From assembly GCA_001584585.1 (NCBI GenBank), contig LSYV01000070.1:385453-449452 (forward strand): a DNA stretch of 64,000 nt. Reading direction: 5' to 3'. The notes under the pieces are model-generated. The model did not search any database. It was not told where the DNA came from and saw only the letters and a program-made list of their open reading frames with translations. Origin of the DNA: Gonium pectorale (lineage: Eukaryota; Chlorophyta; Chlorophyceae; Chlamydomonadales; Volvocaceae). The position numbers and the translations under genes are program-made. Shown here piece after piece: positions 60,301 to 64,000 of the stretch. Each line of letters begins with the position of its first letter. Positions within the stretch are counted from its first letter, which is position 1.

Positions 60301-60687
60301 CTGCCGCAATCCAGTGCCAAACACCGGCTCCCAACTACCCAAGTTCTTGTATTGGCGCTAGGACGGAATGCGACTCGCCTGCAATACGGGGTTTGGCCGC
60401 TCACAGCACGAAACGTACACCCGGTCCATCGCCTGGGAGCCCCGCGCCCCGCAGGCCTTGGCGACCAGCCACCTGGACGGGTAACGCGTGCTAACGGGTG
60501 GGGTTCGTGGAGACGTGGCAACGGCGTGCTGCTCTTACTCGACATGGCTGCAGAGTCCCGATGTGAGAAACCAATGCACGCTTGCCACGGGCGTCCCCCT
60601 GAACACGGGCGACTCTCCAAAGAGTAGGATGAAGATGAGAAACGCGGTCACGGCAAAATATCCTATTGCAAATATAAATAGATCCAT
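57347..60687 (-). CDS. DHHC-type protein S-acyltransferase (ZDHHC4/plant PAT17-like)
   Basis: Minus-strand exons: 60687-60539, one unresolved exon between 60538 and 59999, then 59998-59904, 59454-59251, 58865-58635, 58235-58100 and 57910-57347. Palmitoyltransferase that adds acyl chains to Cys of substrate proteins at a membrane. The zinc-binding Cys-rich domain reads [20 protein letters not shown] joined to [20 protein letters not shown], with the catalytic Cys in DHHC. Membrane segments: the N-terminal [69 protein letters not shown] and [16 protein letters not shown]. The C-terminal cytosolic part has a low-complexity insert and then [20 protein letters not shown], which resembles the ZDHHC4 tail. 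The missing second exon must have length 1 mod 3 to keep frame. The intron after 59251 starts GC (AACAG|gcgagc). Head-to-head with PANC. Confidence 0.88.
59186..59243. repeat. CCGCCGC(C)CG simple repeat in DHHC intron
   Basis: About seven copies of cgccgcc with short variants, next to the exon that encodes the first half of the Cys-rich domain. Confidence 0.75.
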
Positions 60688-60983
60688 ATCGACAACAGCT
60701 CAGCAGATCAGGGCATCGACGCGCAACTGTGCTTCGCGCCTTCCGTGCTTCGCCTTGCAACTGTGCTTCGCCTTCGCCGTATTCGCCGTGCGGTTGCCTC
60801 GGACATACGATTAATAATATATACTTAACGAGTTGAAAGAATCTGCTGTAGATTGCAGCATTGCACAGATAGCCGCCAACCAACTGCTGATTACCCCAGC
60901 TTTTGCGCTTCCACGACGTGCCCAACATCGTAACGCGCTCATAACCTCATCGTGCCCAATTGACAATTATATCGAGTGGCATC
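60688..60983. promoter_or_regulatory. Shared promoter region of the DHHC gene and PANC
   Basis: 296 bp between the two divergent start codons. It contains an AT-rich island ttaataatatatacttaa (60811-60828), about 124 bp from the DHHC ATG and 155 bp from the PANC ATG, a plausible core promoter for one or both. Confidence 0.55.
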
Positions 60984-63792
60984 ATGTCGAGCGACGAGCA
61001 GGAGCTCCCCGTCTTTACCACGGCGGCTGACATGCGGAACTGGGTGCGCAAGCAGAAGAAGTCCGGGCGAAAGGTCGCACTGGTGCCCACTATGGTGAGC
61101 CCAGGATCAAGGCCCCACATCAATTCCCGCCTCCTGCAAGGCAACAGGAGGGAATGCATACATTCCCCTGCCGTACAACACGGTATGTTGGCGCCCCGGC
61201 GTATCCTTGCCCGTACCGCCTTCCCCTGCAGGGCTACCTGCACGAAGGGCATCTGTCGCTGGTGAAGGCAGCCAAGTAGGTGTTCCAGACTCTACCTGAG
61301 GCCGGGTTCACTGCGTCCACGGTCTGGGCTCTGGCGGGTCGTAACTGACAGCCTGTACTACACGTGGCGGTACCTAATCCCGACGAAGGAGGATGAAGAT
61401 AAAAAGGAAGGCAGCCGACTGGATGTGTTGCCTTGGGCCGAGCGCACGCAATGCACAAGCGCATGCCCGCCCTGGGGCGCAAGGCAATGGGCACTTGCTC
61501 TTGAGCCTCATGGCCCCGCCCCCCTTTCTCTCGAGCCCCATGGCCCCGCCCTGCAACAACATGGGCACACGTACATACACACGCCCCCATGCAGGGAGCG
61601 CGCTGACATCGTGGTCGCGTCCATCTACGTCAACCCCACCCAGTTTGCGGCCCACGAGGATTTTGACGTGTACCCGCGCAACCCGGTGCGGCGGTCGATC
61701 GGCAGCTCGAGGGGCTTTGAGGGCCAGACCCTGCCGGCAGTGGGGAAACGGGGGGCGGTGCATCCGGACTTTGGCCGCCGGACGGGAGGCTTTAGCTGCC
61801 GGACGGAAAGCTACGGCTGGAGGTCTGTGCGTTCTCGTCAACCGTTTTGCTTCTGCCCCTGCTCCGCCCCCCGCAGCTGGACGACCGGGCCAAGCTGGCT
61901 GCTGCGGGGTGCCACGCCGTCTTTGAGCCGGAGTCGCTCTACGTGTCAGGTGCGCAGGCCACGGGTGGCAGAGCCGGTAGACGTCGGTACCTGAGGTCGT
62001 TTTACACCTCCATAATCTTCTATGCACAACGCCGCATATACACACACTCTTGCGCAGTACTTAGAGGGTACCTTAGCTGGGTCGGGCTCATGGGCTGCCG
62101 GCTAGGTTTTTTGTCTTGTACAGAACTGTTTTGAGCAGACCGTAACGCATACATAACACACTCTTGCGCGGTGCTCCTTCTCCCTACCCTGAGCCTGCCG
62201 CCGTGGCCCCTGACCGCAGTGCCGGGCGCGGGTGAGGGCAGCAATGTGGTGGGCCGTGAGACGCAGCACCCCGACTCCCACGAGACCTACGTCACCGTGG
62301 AGCGCCTGCAGCGGCCACTCTGCGGCGGCTCCCGGCCGCACTTCTTCCGCGGCGTGTGCACCGTCGTCACCAAGCTCTTCCACATCTGCGAGCCGGACGT
62401 GGCGGTGTTTGGGCGCAAGGACTACCAGCAGTGGCGGGTGATCAGCCGAATGGTGCGCGACCTGGACTTCGCGGTGGAGGTGGTGGGCATGCCCATCTGC
62501 CGGGAGCCGGACGGGCTGGCCATGAGCAGGTGGGGGCGCGGGCCGGCGGCCGGCGGATGGGCAACCGCGGTTGCATGTTGGCGTAAGGTTGCAGGTTGCA
62601 GGTTACACGTCCGTCAAAGCCGCGGGGGCCATGGACGACTTGCGAATATTGGGTTAAGCGTTGGCGTAAGCGTAAGAGTGGACGTGGGCAGTGTACTTTC
62701 CGCCCATTCCGCGTAACAGGACGAATGTTTCATGGACTGAAGCCGAAGGGCACTTGATACCAGAGCAGCGGCCCCGGCCGCACCGCAGTCCGCCTCCCCG
62801 CCGTTGTCAACCTCCCGCTGCGCTGGCTTGCCGCTCTGTCCAGGCAGCCGCAACAGCCAGAGCCAGGGACGGCAATCATGACTTTGCATGTCGTCCATGG
62901 CCCTTCGGCTTTGCCGGACATGCACCCTGTAACTTGCAAACCCCGCCGCGCCGCAACAGAACTTGGTAGCCGCAACACTCGTCAGGACACGGCACCAACT
63001 GTCTGTAACTGTGATTGCCCGGCGCAGCCGCAACGCGCGCCTGTCCCCGGAGGCGCGCGAGAAGGCGCTGTGCATCTCCCGCGGCCTGGCGTGGGCGGAG
63101 GCGGCGGTGGCGGAGGGGCGGGTCAGCGAGCCGTCCGAGGTGTCGAGCCACATCCGGGGCCTGATCGAGGAGGCGGGGGGAAAGGTGGACTATGTCGAGG
63201 TGAGCGCGGGGCTTGGCGGCGAGGGTGTGGGTCGGGGGCCAGGACAAAAGTGTCTGCATTCTCCGTACATCCTCAGCCACGGCGGCAAATCGGAGGGGCG
63301 GGTGGGCCGGGGAAAGGGAAACGGGCGAGTTGCTCTCCCGAACTCCTCACCGGAGCCAGATGCATGGGATGCCGATAAGGGCTCCCGCCCGTGTGCAAGC
63401 GGGAGGCGCGGAAAAAGGGTTGGCTGAATGGGTGTGGGTCGGGGGAGGTGCACTCCGCTTTCCCCCAAGGATCCCGCCGTTTCCTCACTTGTGTGCGTGT
63501 CTGTTCTGCTGCGGGGCGAGCGCGCGACGAGTGGCGCGGAGGACGGCGCAAGGGGCCCAGTACGCGCACCCGCAAGGCTTTGCGGACATACGCCTCCCAA
63601 CTCTCTCAGACCCCCGTCCCCAACCCGCCCGCATCCCGTCCGCAGCTGCTGGACGCGGGCAACCTGGGCCCCATCAGCGACCTCGCCTCGCAGCCTACCC
63701 TGCTCGCCATCGCGGCGCACTTCCCCGCCAAGGACCGCGGCACGGTGCGCCTCATCGACAACACCGTACTCGGGGAGGCCAAGAAGGAGTGA
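60984..63792 (+). CDS. PANC: Pantothenate synthetase (pantoate-beta-alanine ligase)
   Basis: Seven exons in phase: 60984-61094, 61232-61275, 61595-61685, 61877-61949, 62220-62529, 63028-63199, 63646-63792; 315 residues, normal for PanC. It joins pantoate and beta-alanine with ATP, the last step of vitamin B5 synthesis and precursor of coenzyme A. Signatures: [17 protein letters not shown] (the HxGH nucleotide-binding motif, H41-H44), [55 protein letters not shown] and the KMSKS-like [12 protein letters not shown] (M208-R211), the last formed across an exon junction. No transit peptide is evident, so a cytosolic site is likely, as for plant PANC. Intron 5 carries a MITE-like insertion. Confidence 0.97.
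62587..62942. mobile_element. MITE-like element in PANC intron 5
   Basis: Imperfect terminal inverted repeats of about 50 bp: the left arm 62587-62640 (ggttacacgtccgtcaaagc ... ggccatggacgac) and the right arm 62890-62942, its reverse complement (gtcgtccatggccc ... ctgtaacttgcaaacc). The about 250-bp interior has no open frame of note. Size and structure fit a non-autonomous DNA transposon. Target-site duplication not determined. Confidence 0.7.
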
Positions 63793-63960
63793 GGGACGGG
63801 GCTGGGGCCCTGGTGCGGAGGCCAGGCGGGCGGGCGGGCGAGTGCGGTCAGACAGGGGTGTAGGGTGCGGGGCAGGTGGCACGGGGGCACGATGGTGGTG
63901 CGGCAATGGTGCGGCCCAGCTGGGGGTCCCGGCAGGGTGCTCACTGCTCAGAGCGCGTGC

Positions 63961-63965
63961 TGTAA
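63961..63965 (+). terminator. TGTAA poly(A) signal of PANC
   Basis: TGTAA lies 169 bp after the PANC stop codon, within a GC-rich 3' UTR; TGTAA is the standard volvocine signal. Confidence 0.6.
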
Positions 63966-64000
63966 CTGCTGCTAACTTTGGAGGCCGACGAGAGGGAGAG

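Noticed and set aside
1..64000. tRNA and rRNA genes
   Set aside because: No cloverleaf or rRNA-like conserved stretch was noticed; a tRNAscan or Rfam run would settle it.

Overview
The window is nuclear DNA of a GC-rich chlorophycean green alga, most likely a volvocine such as Chlamydomonas or a close relative. The evidence is about 60-65% GC, many short GT-AG introns, TGTAA-type poly(A) signals, Ala/Gly/Ser-rich low-complexity protein insertions, and a local expansion of MYND zinc-finger genes. All exon maps below come from reading open frames, splice sites and phase by eye; nothing was aligned computationally.

Region 1 (1-31.4 kb) is a two-armed array of one MYND-finger family. Three copies lie on the + strand: gene A (5' end outside the window), gene B (two frameshifts) and gene C (intact). 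A deleted fragment sits between B and C. Two intact copies, D and E, lie on the - strand. Each copy is one about 1.7-kb exon, one phase-1 intron of about 100-350 bp, and one about 1.5-1.6-kb exon ending in the MYND finger. Flanking DNA is duplicated with the genes. Between the arms (15.4-22 kb) is a small multi-exon candidate gene that may be AIRIM/C1orf109-like.

Region 2 (31.4-64 kb) holds ordinary single-copy genes: an N-terminal-type C2 (NT-C2) domain protein (-), GAPN, the non-phosphorylating NADP-dependent glyceraldehyde-3-phosphate dehydrogenase (-), anaphase-promoting complex subunit 4 (+), a DHHC palmitoyltransferase (-), and pantothenate synthetase (+). GAPN/APC4 and DHHC/PANC are head-to-head pairs with short shared promoters. 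A decayed partial duplicate of the 3' part of APC4 plus its flank lies at 55.6-57.2 kb.

The most notable points are the inverted MYND array with exchangeable C-terminal tails and a conserved upstream element, which has become a 49-bp-arm palindrome at gene E; a promoter-retaining deletion derivative at 10 kb; a probably artificial assembly gap at 35.1 kb (an unmerged overlap); a MITE-like element in a PANC intron with related arms elsewhere; and a dispersed motif of about 30 nt found in introns of unrelated genes.
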